Below are positions 35,135-43,291 of a stretch of DNA of 64,000 bases, piece by piece. The notes under the pieces are model-generated. The model had not been told where the DNA came from, did no database searches, and saw only the letters and a program-made list of their open reading frames with translations. Made by a program: the position numbers and the translations under genes. The DNA is from Pseudomonadota bacterium (GTDB lineage: Bacteria; Pseudomonadota; Alphaproteobacteria; Acetobacterales; Acetobacteraceae). Position 1 is the first letter of the stretch; every line of letters starts with the position of its first letter. Location of the stretch: NCBI GenBank assembly GCA_021781835.1, contig JAJXWD010000004.1:1-64000 (forward strand), read 5' to 3'.

Positions 35135-36271
35135 ATGGAAATGTATGTTGTTTTGAAAGTCATCTGGGCCGTGCTGCTGGGCGTGCTGCTCTCGGGCCTC
35201 GGCACGATGGTGGGCATGGACATGGGCGTGGGCACGCTGCTGCGCTTTGTCGGCAAAAATGACGGCGAGCGCCGCGTGGCGCTCAACATCATCGGCCCGC
35301 ACTGGGACGGTAACCAGGTGTGGTTCATTTTGGGCGGCGGCGCGATTTTCGCCGCTTTCCCCACCTTGTACGCCACCTCCTTCTCGGTGTTTTACGTGGT
35401 CATGATCCTGCTGCTGTTCAGCATGATCATGCGCCCCGTGGCGTTCGAGTACCGCTCGAAGGCCGGCAGCACCTGGCGCGCCACCTGGGACTGGGCCTTT
35501 CTGATCTCGGGCGCGGTGCCCATGATTGTGTACGGCGCCGCGTTTGGTAACGTGCTCGAGGGGGTGGGCTTCCATTTCAGCTGGACCGGGCAGTATTTTC
35601 AGGATGAGTCGTTCCTGGGCTATCTGCTCAACCCCTTCGCGGTGATGTGCGGCGTGGTTTCGCTCTGCCTGTCCATCGCCCAGGGCGGCACCATGCTGAT
35701 GCTGCGCGGCGAGGAGCCGATTTTTGGCCGCGCCCGCGTGGCCGCCATGGGCGGCGCCCTGGTGGCCGCCGTGCTGTTCGCGGTGGGCGGCGTGTGGGTG
35801 GCCCACATGAACGGCTTCGTGTTCACGGCGCCTGTCGACCCCAACATGCCCGCCACCCCGCTCGCCGGCCAGACCGTCGGTCTGGCGCCCGGCGCATGGC
35901 TGAATAATTTCCACGCCTATCCGCTGCTGTGGGCGCTGCCCGCCATCGGGTTCGTGGGGATGCTCGGCAATGCCCTGTTCAACGCCGCGCGCGTGCCGGT
36001 GGTGGCCTGGTGGTGCGGCGCGCTGGCTTGGATCGGCGCCATCTTCACCACGGGCGCGGCGATGTTCCCGTTCCTGATGCCCTCCTCGTCGGACCCGAAT
36101 GTGAGCCTGACCGTGTGGAACGCCACCGGCTCTGAGTATAATCTCGGCTGGATGCTGGTCTTCGCCCTGGTCTTCACGCCGATCATCATCGCCTACACCT
36201 CTTGGTGCTTTTATGTGATGCGCGGCAAGGTGAAGGTCTCGGATGTCGCCAATGACAGCCATAGCTACTGA
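35135..36271 (+). CDS. cydB: Cytochrome bd ubiquinol oxidase subunit II
   Basis: This 378-residue membrane partner of CydA has the characteristic N-terminal region GMDMGVGTLLRFVG and IGPHWDGNQVWFILGGGAIF, then RPVAFEYRSK. About eight membrane helices are visible, matching E. coli CydB (379 residues). It starts 19 bp after cydA with AGGAGTTCTGAAAC upstream. Confidence 0.95.
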   Translation: MEMYVVLKVIWAVLLGVLLSGLGTMVGMDMGVGTLLRFVGKNDGERRVALNIIGPHWDGNQVWFILGGGAIFAAFPTLYATSFSVFYVVMILLLFSMIMRPVAFEYRSKAGSTWRATWDWAFLISGAVPMIVYGAAFGNVLEGVGFHFSWTGQYFQDESFLGYLLNPFAVMCGVVSLCLSIAQGGTMLMLRGEEPIFGRARVAAMGGALVAAVLFAVGGVWVAHMNGFVFTAPVDPNMPATPLAGQTVGLAPGAWLNNFHAYPLLWALPAIGFVGMLGNALFNAARVPVVAWWCGALAWIGAIFTTGAAMFPFLMPSSSDPNVSLTVWNATGSEYNLGWMLVFALVFTPIIIAYTSWCFYVMRGKVKVSDVANDSHSY

Positions 36272-36283
36272 GGAGCTTTGATT

Positions 36284-36475
36284 ATGGGTAAGTTTTTCAA
36301 ACTCTTGGGGCTGGCGGTGGTGGTTGCGCTGGCCATCGCGCTCGCGGTGATCGCGGGGGATTACGGGCCTTGGTACTTTGCCTGGCTGGTCGGCACGACG
36401 ATGATCGTGCTCATCGCCGTGGCCGGTGCCGTGCTGTACGACACGCAGGAACCCAACTCGAATGGTAAGGTGTAA
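36284..36475 (+). CDS. cydX: CydX-like subunit with an extra N-terminal membrane helix
   Basis: The 63-residue protein has two predicted membrane helices. The second contains GPWYFAWLVGTTMIVLIAVA, which matches the MWYFAWILG opening of CydX, the small stabilising subunit of cytochrome bd. In E. coli CydX that motif is the N-terminus; here a hydrophobic stretch (LLGLAVVVALAIALAVIAG) precedes it. It starts 12 bp after cydB with GAGGAGC upstream. The ATG at 36284 is preferred over the TTG at 36278. Confidence 0.8.
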   Translation: MGKFFKLLGLAVVVALAIALAVIAGDYGPWYFAWLVGTTMIVLIAVAGAVLYDTQEPNSNGKV

Positions 36476-36477
36476 CC

Positions 36478-36579
36478 ATGCTCGGTGATCTCGAAGGCCT
36501 GATCTTCTTTGTCCCCTTCGTTTATCTGGGGCTGATGGTGGTGGCCTATGCCCTCACCCGCGAGAAATTCAACCCCTGA
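36478..36579 (+). CDS. 33-residue single-helix membrane protein of the cyd operon
   Basis: A 34-codon frame begins 2 bp after the CydX-like stop, with TAAGGTG upstream. It encodes an acidic start (MLGDLEG), one hydrophobic helix (LIFFVPFVYLGLMVVAYAL) and a charged tail (TREKFNP). A perfect terminator follows 21 bp later, so it is the last gene of the operon. It does not resemble E. coli CydH or CydX by eye. It may be another accessory subunit. Confidence 0.6.
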   Translation: MLGDLEGLIFFVPFVYLGLMVVAYALTREKFNP

Positions 36580-36600
36580 GCTGAACGGGGCTTGATGATG

Positions 36601-36635
36601 ACCCGCGGCGGAGCGATCCGCCGCGGGTTTTTTTG
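36601..36635 (+). terminator. Terminator of the cydAB operon
   Basis: A 12-bp perfect stem (ACCCGCGGCGGA and TCCGCCGCGGGT) with a 4-nt loop is followed by seven T residues. It lies 21 bp past the last small gene. Confidence 0.92.
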
Positions 36636-36695
36636 CGCCCGTTTGTGCGAAGGCGCGCCGGACGGTAAGGTGGCCGGCGCGCGGGAGGGGGTGAA

Positions 36696-37568
36696 ATGGT
36701 TGAGCGGATTGTGGCGGTGCTGTTTCCGCTCTTTGCGGTGGTGGCGCTGGGCTATGTGGTGGGGCGCAAGACCCGCCCCGATTTTACCGCCGCCAACCGG
36801 TTGAATGTGGAAATCTTCACACCCGCTTTGGTGTTTTCGGCATTGTGCGGCAAGGATGTGCAGGTGATGAGCTATGTGCCGCTGGCCATCGGCACGCTGG
36901 TGGTGGTGGCGGGCTCGGGGCTTGGCGCCTACGGGCTGGCCAGACTGCTGCGCATGGACCCGAAAACGCTGATTCCGCCGGTGATGTTTAATAATTGCGG
37001 CAATCTGGGCCTGCCGGTGGCGGTGCTGGCTTTTGGGCAGCATGCGCTGGCGGCGGGGGTGATTACCTTCGCGGTCAGTAATTTCTTGCAGTTCTCGTTT
37101 GGCATCTGGCTGCTCGACCATAAGGCGAGCCTGCGCTCGGTGTGGCGGGTGCCGAGCGTGATGGCCACCATCGCCGGATTGTTTTTCGCCATCAGCGGCA
37201 TCGCCGTGTGGCCGCCGCTGCTTTACGCGGTGACAATGCTGGGCAATGTGGCGATTCCGCTGATGCTGATGGCTTTGGGCGTGCGGCTGGCGCTCTCGCA
37301 CCCGCGCGCCATTGCCTATGGCGTGCTGGGCGCCGTGGCGCGGCCCGTGCTGGGCATGGCCGCCGCGGCCGCGGCGATCTGGCTGCTGCCGCTGCCCCAT
37401 GAGCAAAAGGGGCTGCTGCTGGTGTTTGGCGCCCTGCCGCCGGCGGTGCTGAATTATATTTTCGCCGAGCGCTATAACCAGGAGCCGGACAAGGTGGCTT
37501 CGATGGTACTGATCGGCAATCTGGCGGCCTTGGTGTTTTTGCCGATCGCGCTGGGGTGGGCTTTGTGA
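36696..37568 (+). CDS. AEC-family (auxin efflux carrier) permease
   Basis: This 290-residue inner-membrane protein has about ten hydrophobic segments and the AEC family pattern (opening VERIVAVLFPLFAVVALGYV, then NNCGNLGLPVAVLAFG and PLMLMALGVRLA). Members export or import small carboxylates such as malate or malonate. The substrate is unknown. It stands alone, with a terminator before it and a strong hairpin after it. Confidence 0.85.
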   Translation: MVERIVAVLFPLFAVVALGYVVGRKTRPDFTAANRLNVEIFTPALVFSALCGKDVQVMSYVPLAIGTLVVVAGSGLGAYGLARLLRMDPKTLIPPVMFNNCGNLGLPVAVLAFGQHALAAGVITFAVSNFLQFSFGIWLLDHKASLRSVWRVPSVMATIAGLFFAISGIAVWPPLLYAVTMLGNVAIPLMLMALGVRLALSHPRAIAYGVLGAVARPVLGMAAAAAAIWLLPLPHEQKGLLLVFGALPPAVLNYIFAERYNQEPDKVASMVLIGNLAALVFLPIALGWAL

Positions 37569-37576
37569 GGGGGATT

Positions 37577-37614
37577 GGGGCGTGGGGGCGTTTTGAAAAA
37601 CGCCCCCACGCCCC
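37577..37614. terminator. Bidirectional hairpin between convergent genes
   Basis: Perfect arms GGGGCGTGGGGGCGTTTT (37577-37594) and its complement (37597-37614) surround two bases. The CCGAAAACTTTTAAG that follows resembles the flank of the composite intergenic element. It can terminate both the permease gene and the acyl-CoA ligase gene. Confidence 0.75.
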
Positions 37615-37623
37615 CGAAAACTT

Positions 37624-39258
37624 TTAAGACTCTGACGGCGTGGCCAGCTTGCGCAATATGTGCTTCTGGATTTTGCCGGTGGAGGTTTTGGGCAGGTCGC
37701 CGAAGATGTATTTCTTGGGGATTTTGAAGCCGGCCAGATGTTCGCGGCAAAAGGCGGTGAGTTCGGCGTCTGTCGCGCTCATGCCATCTTTAAGGGTGAT
37801 GACGGCAAGCGGCACCTCGCCCCATTTTTCATCCGGCGAGGCGACCACGGCGGCCTCGCGCACGGCGGGGTGGCGGTAGAGCACGTCTTCGACTTCCAGC
37901 GAGGAAATATTTTCGCCGCCTGAGATGATGATGTCCTTCGAGCGGTCCTTGATCTCGACATAGCCATCGGGGTGGAGCACGCCGAGATCGCCGGTGAGGA
38001 ACCAGCCGTTTTTGAAAGATTCGGCCGTGGCCTGGGGGTTTTTGAGATAGCCCTTCATGATGACATTGCCCTTGAAGGCGAGTTCTCCGAGGGTCTGGCC
38101 GTCTTTGGGGACCTCGTGGCCGCTGGGGTCGAGGATGGTGAGGTCTTCTTGCGTGGCGCCGGGCACGCCTTGGCGCGCCATGAGCTTGGCGCGGGTGGTG
38201 ATATCGAGCGCGGGCCAGTTGGGCTGGATTTCGCAATTGGCCGAGGGGCCATACACCTCGGTGAGGCCATAGACGTGGTGAACGCGAAAGCCCAGGCGCT
38301 CGGTGCCCTCGATGATGGCGCTGGGCGGGGCGGCGCCCGCCGTGGCGACCAGCACGCGGTGCGGCAACTGGCGGCGCACGCCCTCGGGCGCGTTGATGAG
38401 CATGCCCAGCACGATGGGCGCGCCGCACATATGGGTGACGTTGTGGCGCTCGATGAGGTCGAAGATGGCGGCGGCCTCGACCTTGCGCAGGCAGACATGC
38501 GTGCCGCCCACCGCCGTGACCGCCCAGGTGAGGGTCCAGCCGGAGCAATGGAACATCGGCAGAGTCCAGAGATATTGGGACCGCACCGTGAGGCCCATGG
38601 TGAGCGCGATGCCGAGCGCGCCCAGATAGGCGCCGCGATGCGAATAGACCACGCCCTTGGGGTTGCCAGTGGTGCCCGAGGTGTAATTGACCGCGATGGC
38701 CTGCCATTCATCGGCCGGCAGCGACCAGGCGGCCGGGGCGTGGGGGGCGATCCAGTCTTCATATTCGGGGGCGCCGAGGGTGAGGCCGGCGGGGGCGGCT
38801 TCGTCGGCGATTTCGACCACGGGCAGGTCGTGCGTGAGCGCGGCCAGGGCGGATTTGGCCTTGGGGGCCCATTCGCGGTCCACCAGCAGGAGCTTGGCTT
38901 CGGAATGTTCGAGGATGAAGGCGATGGCCGCGCTGTCGAGCAGGGTGTTGATCATGCACAGCACGGCCCCCGCCAGCGGCACGGCGTAATGGGCCTCGAG
39001 CGCGACGGGGCCGTTGGGCGAGAGCACGGCCACGCATTCGCCGGGCTTGACGCCAGCGGCCACCACGGCGCTGGCGAATTTGCGCACGCGCTGGGCGAAC
39101 TGGGCATAATTATAGGCGCGGTCATGGTGGGTGACGGCGATTTTTTCGGGGAACACGCGCGCGGCGCGGCGGAGGAAGGAGAGCGGCGAGAGCGGCACAT
39201 AATTGGCCGGGTTCTGGTCGAGGTCGGTCTCGAAGATGGAGGGGGGCTGATCGGTCAT
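37624..39258 (-). CDS. AMP-forming acyl-CoA synthetase
   Basis: This 544-residue ligase activates a carboxylic acid through an acyl-adenylate to the CoA thioester. The phosphate-binding motif is YTSGTTGNPKGVVYSHRG, A5-type GLTEVYGPS, A7 WFLTGDLGVLHPDGYVEI, and the C-terminal catalytic lysine lies in KTSTGKIQKHILRKL. The opening (LSPLSFLRRAARVFPEKIAV) resembles the AlkK/DmdB medium-chain branch. The real substrate is unknown; an aromatic or fatty acid is possible given the nearby catabolic operon. Confidence 0.85.
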   Translation of the reverse strand: MTDQPPSIFETDLDQNPANYVPLSPLSFLRRAARVFPEKIAVTHHDRAYNYAQFAQRVRKFASAVVAAGVKPGECVAVLSPNGPVALEAHYAVPLAGAVLCMINTLLDSAAIAFILEHSEAKLLLVDREWAPKAKSALAALTHDLPVVEIADEAAPAGLTLGAPEYEDWIAPHAPAAWSLPADEWQAIAVNYTSGTTGNPKGVVYSHRGAYLGALGIALTMGLTVRSQYLWTLPMFHCSGWTLTWAVTAVGGTHVCLRKVEAAAIFDLIERHNVTHMCGAPIVLGMLINAPEGVRRQLPHRVLVATAGAAPPSAIIEGTERLGFRVHHVYGLTEVYGPSANCEIQPNWPALDITTRAKLMARQGVPGATQEDLTILDPSGHEVPKDGQTLGELAFKGNVIMKGYLKNPQATAESFKNGWFLTGDLGVLHPDGYVEIKDRSKDIIISGGENISSLEVEDVLYRHPAVREAAVVASPDEKWGEVPLAVITLKDGMSATDAELTAFCREHLAGFKIPKKYIFGDLPKTSTGKIQKHILRKLATPSES

Positions 39259-39417
39259 GGGCGCGACTCCTGCTTATGCAGTTGCTTATCATGCGGTTGC
39301 TTATGCGGTTACCCGCGCGGCGCGGTTGCCAAAACGCGTGTTGGCGCCACGCTTGTTTGTGGTTTTGCTGTAGTCATTATCGGCCGCCCGGGCAACGGCC
39401 GGGCAGGGTTTGGGCAG
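39259..39417. other. Gap between the acyl-CoA ligase start and the SphA-family terminator
   Basis: The stretch holds the presumed promoter of the minus-strand ligase gene. A short TTATGCAGTTGCTTATC-like direct repeat (TGC[A/G]GTTGCTTAT twice, 39274-39306) is visible. No gene is seen. Confidence 0.4.
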
Positions 39418-39453
39418 AAAAATGGCCGCCCCCCAGATGGGGGAGGCGGCCTT
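39418..39453 (-). terminator. Terminator of the SphA-family gene
   Basis: On the minus strand GGCCGCCTCCCCC and GGGGGGCGGCC pair (one bulged base), then ATTTTTCTG follows. It lies about 31 bp past the outer-membrane protein stop codon. Confidence 0.8.
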
Positions 39454-39483
39454 TGGAGGTGATCGCGGGAGCGATTGGAAGAT

Positions 39484-40413
39484 TTAGAACTTGGTCAGCA
39501 GGCGGATGTCGAAGAAGTCGCCGGCGACCTGGTTCTGGGTGACGAGGGCGTGGTTCCACTCGGCCAGGACGTTGACGGTGCCGAGCTGGTAGGAGACCAG
39601 CGGGCCCATGCCGAAATCATGGACTTCGTTGTGGACGTTGACGCCGTTCATGGTGTCGGTGGTGAACTGGTCCTGCTGCTCGGCGCCGACGCCAAAGCCC
39701 CAATTGCCCGTGGTGTACATGGCGGTGTAGTCGGCCGAGAATTCATCGCCCGAGTGCCAGGAGATGCCGCTATATTTGTCATCGGTCACGGGGAAGCTGA
39801 CGTTGAAGCCGGCGCTCAGGTTCCAGGGGCCGTTGAGGTAGCTGAAGCCGAGGTCGGGCTGCACGGCGAAGAAACCCATGGCGGACGGCAGGCCGCCATT
39901 GCTCATCTTGCCTTCGGCGATGTCCTTGAAGGAGTTGGTGCCGGTGGGCAGGTAGAACTCAAGCCCGGTCTTGACGAACAAATTATTGGGCAGCGCCCAG
40001 GACAGGATGCCCGGCACGACCACGGCGTTGAACAGGCCCAGATTGCCGGGGCCGGTGGTGTGGCTCAGGCCGTTGGACTGGGTATAGTCGAACGGCAGGG
40101 CGATGGCGGCGGCGTAATCGGCGCCCAGGACCTTGATGCCCGGAACCCACAGCACGACGGGGACTTCGACCAGGGCGGTCAGCTGGCTGTTGGCGACTTT
40201 TTTGCCATTGGCGCCGTAATAGGAATAGTCGGTCCAGTAATTATTGAGCACGCCATACACGCCGGGCGGCGGCAGGGCGCCGGCGGCCAGACCTTCATTC
40301 ACGCCGCGCAGATACGGATCCCACAGGCGCTCGGCCTTGGCGGACTGGACGCCCATGGCGGCGACCATCGAGAGCGCCACGGCGCCGGTGAGAAGTTTCG
40401 TTTTGATAGACAT
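39484..40413 (-). CDS. SphA / phenol meta-pathway outer-membrane protein
   Basis: This 309-residue protein has a signal peptide ending near MGVQSAKA and then alternating beta-strand sequence ending in Phe (DIRLLTKF), as in outer-membrane beta-barrels. It fits the family annotated as phenol MetA-degradation or SphA proteins (COG4313-like), found beside meta-cleavage genes and thought to admit aromatic substrates. The ATG at 40413 gives the signal peptide. It is separate from, and upstream of, the meta-cleavage operon. Confidence 0.75.
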   Translation of the reverse strand: MSIKTKLLTGAVALSMVAAMGVQSAKAERLWDPYLRGVNEGLAAGALPPPGVYGVLNNYWTDYSYYGANGKKVANSQLTALVEVPVVLWVPGIKVLGADYAAAIALPFDYTQSNGLSHTTGPGNLGLFNAVVVPGILSWALPNNLFVKTGLEFYLPTGTNSFKDIAEGKMSNGGLPSAMGFFAVQPDLGFSYLNGPWNLSAGFNVSFPVTDDKYSGISWHSGDEFSADYTAMYTTGNWGFGVGAEQQDQFTTDTMNGVNVHNEVHDFGMGPLVSYQLGTVNVLAEWNHALVTQNQVAGDFFDIRLLTKF

Positions 40414-40878
40414 TACGGTTAGTCTCCCTAATTTGTTCTGGTCAGCGGCACCGCCATATCGCCGCGAGATCTGTGTCATTATGGAGCATGACGCTCTTGC
40501 AATGATCGTTCTCGCGCCGTTTGGCGTTACCGGGGGTGCCGTCCCGGTTGCGGCCATGGCACGCTGTTTTTGGTGAAGAGCCGGTTCTGTGCCTGTTCAA
40601 TTCACGAAAAACGCTGGTGTGCCATGGATTTTTTTGTAGTCTTGAATTTTCCTCGTGTTTGATTTGGTTTGTATTGTCGGAGTATAATCGGGGTCTGGCG
40701 ATGGAGCGTCAAGCCTTTGTCATCACCGTTGGGCATGTGGGCGAAGCTGCCGGGGGGGCGTGACTTTTGTGCAACAGTTATGAGCGAGAGACATGACAAA
40801 AACGTTGCGAAATTGTCACGTTATAATGGCGCGTGGTATATCGCGCAGTATATACGGTGAGAGTTGCGAGGATATGGC
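40414..40878. promoter_or_regulatory. A/T-rich control region between the GntR gene and the SphA-family gene
   Basis: This 465-bp gene-free stretch precedes the outer-membrane protein gene on the minus strand. It is lower in GC than its surroundings. GTATAT (40836-40841) and ATATAC (40850-40855) form an inverted repeat near the regulator's stop. Short frames here have no coding features. Confidence 0.45.
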
Positions 40879-41592
40879 TCAGCTCTTTGAGGGAAAGAGC
40901 TTGGCCATGACGGTGAGGGTGCGCTCGATATGCTCGCCGACGAGCTTGCAGGCGAGATCGGCATCGCGGGCGAGGGCGGCATCGAAGATGGCTTTGTGTT
41001 CGGCGTGAACGTCACGCGAGATGACGCGGTTGACGAGCGAGAGGCGGCGGTAGCGTTCGGACTGCTGGAATAAAATACCGTATAGGTGATTGAGCCAGCG
41101 CGAGGGGCAGGCGCTGATGAGGGCGAGGTGGAATTCGCGGTTGCGCTCCTCGAATTCATCCTGCTGGGCCTCGGGGCCGGTGACGAGCTTGGCCTCGATT
41201 TTGGACAGGCGGTGATAGGCGGCGACCACGCGGCCTTCCCAGGCATCGTCGCCATGGCCGATGGAGGAGCGCAGGGCCTCTTTTTCGATGAACACGCGCG
41301 TGCGGGTGAGGTCGGCGAAATCCTCGACCGAGACGGAGGCGACGCGGAAGCCCTTTTGCTCCTCGGAGGTGACCAGCGCCTCGCCGACCAGGCGGGTCAG
41401 GGCCTCACGCAAGGTGGAGGCGCCAAAGCCGTAGCGGGCGCGCAACATCTCGAAGCGGAGCTTGGTCTCGGGCGCCAGGACGCCGGTGAGGATTTCGTGG
41501 CGGATGGTGCCGTGCGCGGCCTCGACCAGGCTGCGGGCCTTGGCGGGGCTGTGCGCGGCGCGGGCGGAGGTGGGCGCCGAGATGTTGTTCAT
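40879..41592 (-). CDS. GntR-family (FCD) transcriptional regulator
   Basis: This 237-residue regulator has an N-terminal winged helix (AHGTIRHEILTGVLAPETKL, then YGFGASTLREALTRL) and a C-terminal all-helical FCD ligand domain with metal-binding-type histidines (FHLALISACPSRWL; ISRDVHAEHKAIFDA). It is divergent from the meta-cleavage operon across 243 bp and is most likely its effector-responsive repressor or activator. Known dmp and xyl operons use NtrC- or AraC-type activators, so this is a different control scheme. Confidence 0.87.
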   Translation of the reverse strand: MNNISAPTSARAAHSPAKARSLVEAAHGTIRHEILTGVLAPETKLRFEMLRARYGFGASTLREALTRLVGEALVTSEEQKGFRVASVSVEDFADLTRTRVFIEKEALRSSIGHGDDAWEGRVVAAYHRLSKIEAKLVTGPEAQQDEFEERNREFHLALISACPSRWLNHLYGILFQQSERYRRLSLVNRVISRDVHAEHKAIFDAALARDADLACKLVGEHIERTLTVMAKLFPSKS

Positions 41593-41675
41593 GGTCGTCT
41601 CCAGATGCCCCGCGGCGAAATCGGGGGCCTGATGAAAATGGGCGAACGCGCGAAAAAAAACAAGTTTATTGATGA

Positions 41676-41740
41676 ATTTCGAGGACCTGAACAGGTGGGG
41701 ATCAGATTAAATTTTCCGATATTGCCAAAAATCTCGAAAT
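41676..41740. promoter_or_regulatory. Spaced inverted repeat upstream of the meta-cleavage promoter
   Basis: ATTTCGAG (41676-41683) and CTCGAAAT (41733-41740) are perfect inverted copies about 49 bp apart; the second ends 5 bp before the -35 hexamer. They could be paired operator half-sites for the divergent GntR protein. Function is inferred. Confidence 0.4.
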
Positions 41741-41745
41741 TATTA

Positions 41746-41776
41746 TTGACACTTCGCGTCCGATGGCCGATAGGCT
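41746..41776 (+). promoter_or_regulatory. Candidate sigma-70 promoter of the meta-cleavage operon
   Basis: TTGACA (41746-41751) is followed by TAGGCT (41771-41776) after 19 bp, or GATAGG (41769-41774) after 17 bp. The perfect -35 in an A/T-rich stretch about 60 bp before the first good ribosome site makes this the best promoter candidate. Confidence 0.55.
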
Positions 41777-41835
41777 AGGCTTCGATAAAACGATGCCGGG
41801 AGCGTCAGGCTTGCCGGCCCATAAGGAGGAACAGC

Positions 41836-41931
41836 ATGGATCTCTCCCAGGATTCGCAGCGGCGCCGCGATGGGGCGGGGGGTGTGTTGTGCTTTCGGAC
41901 GGGCCGGGGGGAAGGCCTCGATGACTTATAA
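41836..41931 (+). CDS. 31-residue leader-like frame overlapping the ferredoxin start
   Basis: An ATG behind a consensus AAGGAGGA opens a 31-codon frame (MDLSQDSQRRRDGAGG...) ending at a TAA within the ferredoxin gene (overlap of 11 bp, different frame). It has the best ribosome site in the region, so it is probably translated. It may couple translation into the ferredoxin gene or be the relic of a lost first gene. No family is recognised. Confidence 0.4.
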   Translation: MDLSQDSQRRRDGAGGVLCFRTGRGEGLDDL

Positions 41932-42271
41932 AATCACCGTCGAAGGTGCCGGCGAGGCCACATGCTATGAAGACGAGCGCGCCCTGGTGGCCATGGAGCG
42001 TGCTCAGGGGTTTGGCCGTTTGAGGGGGTTGGCGCGCAAGTTACCCGTGGGGTGCCGGCGCGGCGGCTGCGGCATATGCCGGGTTTTGGTGCTGGAGGGG
42101 GATTACCGCTCCGATCCGATGAGCCGGTCTTGTGTCTCGGCGGAGGATGAGGCGAGAGGGCTTGTGCTCTCCTGCGCCATCTATCCGCTTAGTGACCTAA
42201 CGGTGCGGCTGGAGACGCCGTGCCTCAACAAGCCGGGGATACTACCGGCTGCTCAAACGTCAGGAGAATGA
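41921..42271 (+). CDS. dmpQ: 2Fe-2S ferredoxin of the XylT/DmpQ type
   Basis: This 116-residue plant-type ferredoxin has cysteines in CRRGGCGIC (C-x4-C-x2-C) and a distal LSC. In the dmp and xyl pathways this protein reduces the oxidised iron of catechol 2,3-dioxygenase to reactivate it. It lies 1 bp before the dioxygenase gene. The ATG at 41921 has GGAAGG upstream; the frame is open 17 codons further without a better start. Confidence 0.85.
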   Translation: MTYKITVEGAGEATCYEDERALVAMERAQGFGRLRGLARKLPVGCRRGGCGICRVLVLEGDYRSDPMSRSCVSAEDEARGLVLSCAIYPLSDLTVRLETPCLNKPGILPAAQTSGE

Positions 42272-42272
42272 A

Positions 42273-43193
42273 ATGGCTCTTACCGGAGTTTTGCGTCCAG
42301 GGTTTGCCCAGCTGCGCGTGCTGGATATGGAAAAAGCGCTCGAACATTACACCAAGCGCATGGGGCTTTATGAGGTGACCACCGGCCATGATGGCCGCGT
42401 GTACCTCAAATGCGGCGATGAGTTCGACCATCACAGTCTGGTGCTGCGCCAATGCGACCAGGCGGGCATTGACATGTTCGCGTTCAAGGTGGCCTCGGAT
42501 GCCGATCTCGATGCGTTTGAGGCGCGCATTGCCGATTATGGCTTCGCGGTTGACCATGTGGCCGCCGGCGAGCAACCGGGGATGGGGCGCCGCATTGGCT
42601 GGACCATTGCCTCGGGGCACCGCATCGAGCTTTATGCCCATGCCGATCTCTCGGACCCCAAGCCGATGATCCATAACCCCGATGTGTGGGATCTGGAGCC
42701 GCACGGCATGGCCGCGCGCCGCATGGACCATTGCCTGCTCTATGGCCAAGATATCGAGAAAAACCTCGATTTCTTCACGAAAGTTCTCGACTTCAAGTGC
42801 GCCGAGCGGGTGGATATGCCCGACGGGCTGCTGGCCATTTGGCTGACCTGCTCGACCAAGGCCCATGACATCGCGTTTGTGAAATACCCCGAGCCCGCCA
42901 AGCTGCACCATGTGGCGTTTGAGCTGAAGGACTGGCACGCGGTGGGCCATGCGGGCGATATCATCACGCGCTACAACATCTCGGTTGATGTCGGGCCGAC
43001 GCGCCACGGCATTACGCGGGGCGAAACGATTTATTTCTTCGACCCGTCCGGCAACCGCGACGAGGTGTTTGCCGGCGGCTATACCTACTACCCCGACAAT
43101 CCGACCCGCACCTGGGACGAGACGCAGGTGGGCAAGGGAATTTTTTATTACGAGCGGAAGCTGAACGACGCCTTTTTGTCGGTGGTGAGCTGA
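42273..43193 (+). CDS. dmpB: Catechol 2,3-dioxygenase
   Basis: This 306-residue extradiol dioxygenase opens catechol to 2-hydroxymuconic semialdehyde. Two vicinal-oxygen-chelate domains are present. The iron ligands appear as His153 (MDHCLLYG), His213 (KLHHVAFEL) and Glu264 (GNRDEVF), matching XylE positions within one residue. The signature is KLHHVAFELKDW plus YFFDPSGNRDEVF. It is second in the meta-cleavage operon. The XylE/DmpB/NahH subtype is not resolved. Confidence 0.95.
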   Translation: MALTGVLRPGFAQLRVLDMEKALEHYTKRMGLYEVTTGHDGRVYLKCGDEFDHHSLVLRQCDQAGIDMFAFKVASDADLDAFEARIADYGFAVDHVAAGEQPGMGRRIGWTIASGHRIELYAHADLSDPKPMIHNPDVWDLEPHGMAARRMDHCLLYGQDIEKNLDFFTKVLDFKCAERVDMPDGLLAIWLTCSTKAHDIAFVKYPEPAKLHHVAFELKDWHAVGHAGDIITRYNISVDVGPTRHGITRGETIYFFDPSGNRDEVFAGGYTYYPDNPTRTWDETQVGKGIFYYERKLNDAFLSVVS

Positions 43194-43209
43194 CGATTGT
43201 TTTGTTTGC

Positions 43210-43272
43210 GCGATCAATTTCAGAGGTTTGGCTCGAGGCTGCCGTCTCACGCTGAACCGGTATTGATCTAAC
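43210..43272 (+). repeat. Imperfect palindrome of about 65 bp, copy 3 (diverged)
   Basis: GCGATCAATTTCAGAGGTTT to CCGGTATTGATCTAAC follows the same plan as 161-227, with GCTGCCGTC at the tip and complementary GATCAAT / ATTGATC ends. Several substitutions separate it from copies 1 and 2. It sits inside the meta-cleavage operon, between the dioxygenase and the GlcG-like gene. Confidence 0.65.
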
Positions 43273-43291
43273 GATTGAGGACCAAAAAGCC

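Noticed and set aside
42225-43250. 341-codon minus-strand frame opposite catechol 2,3-dioxygenase
   Set aside because: The dioxygenase has all three iron ligands on the plus strand; the mirror frame has no recognised domain.
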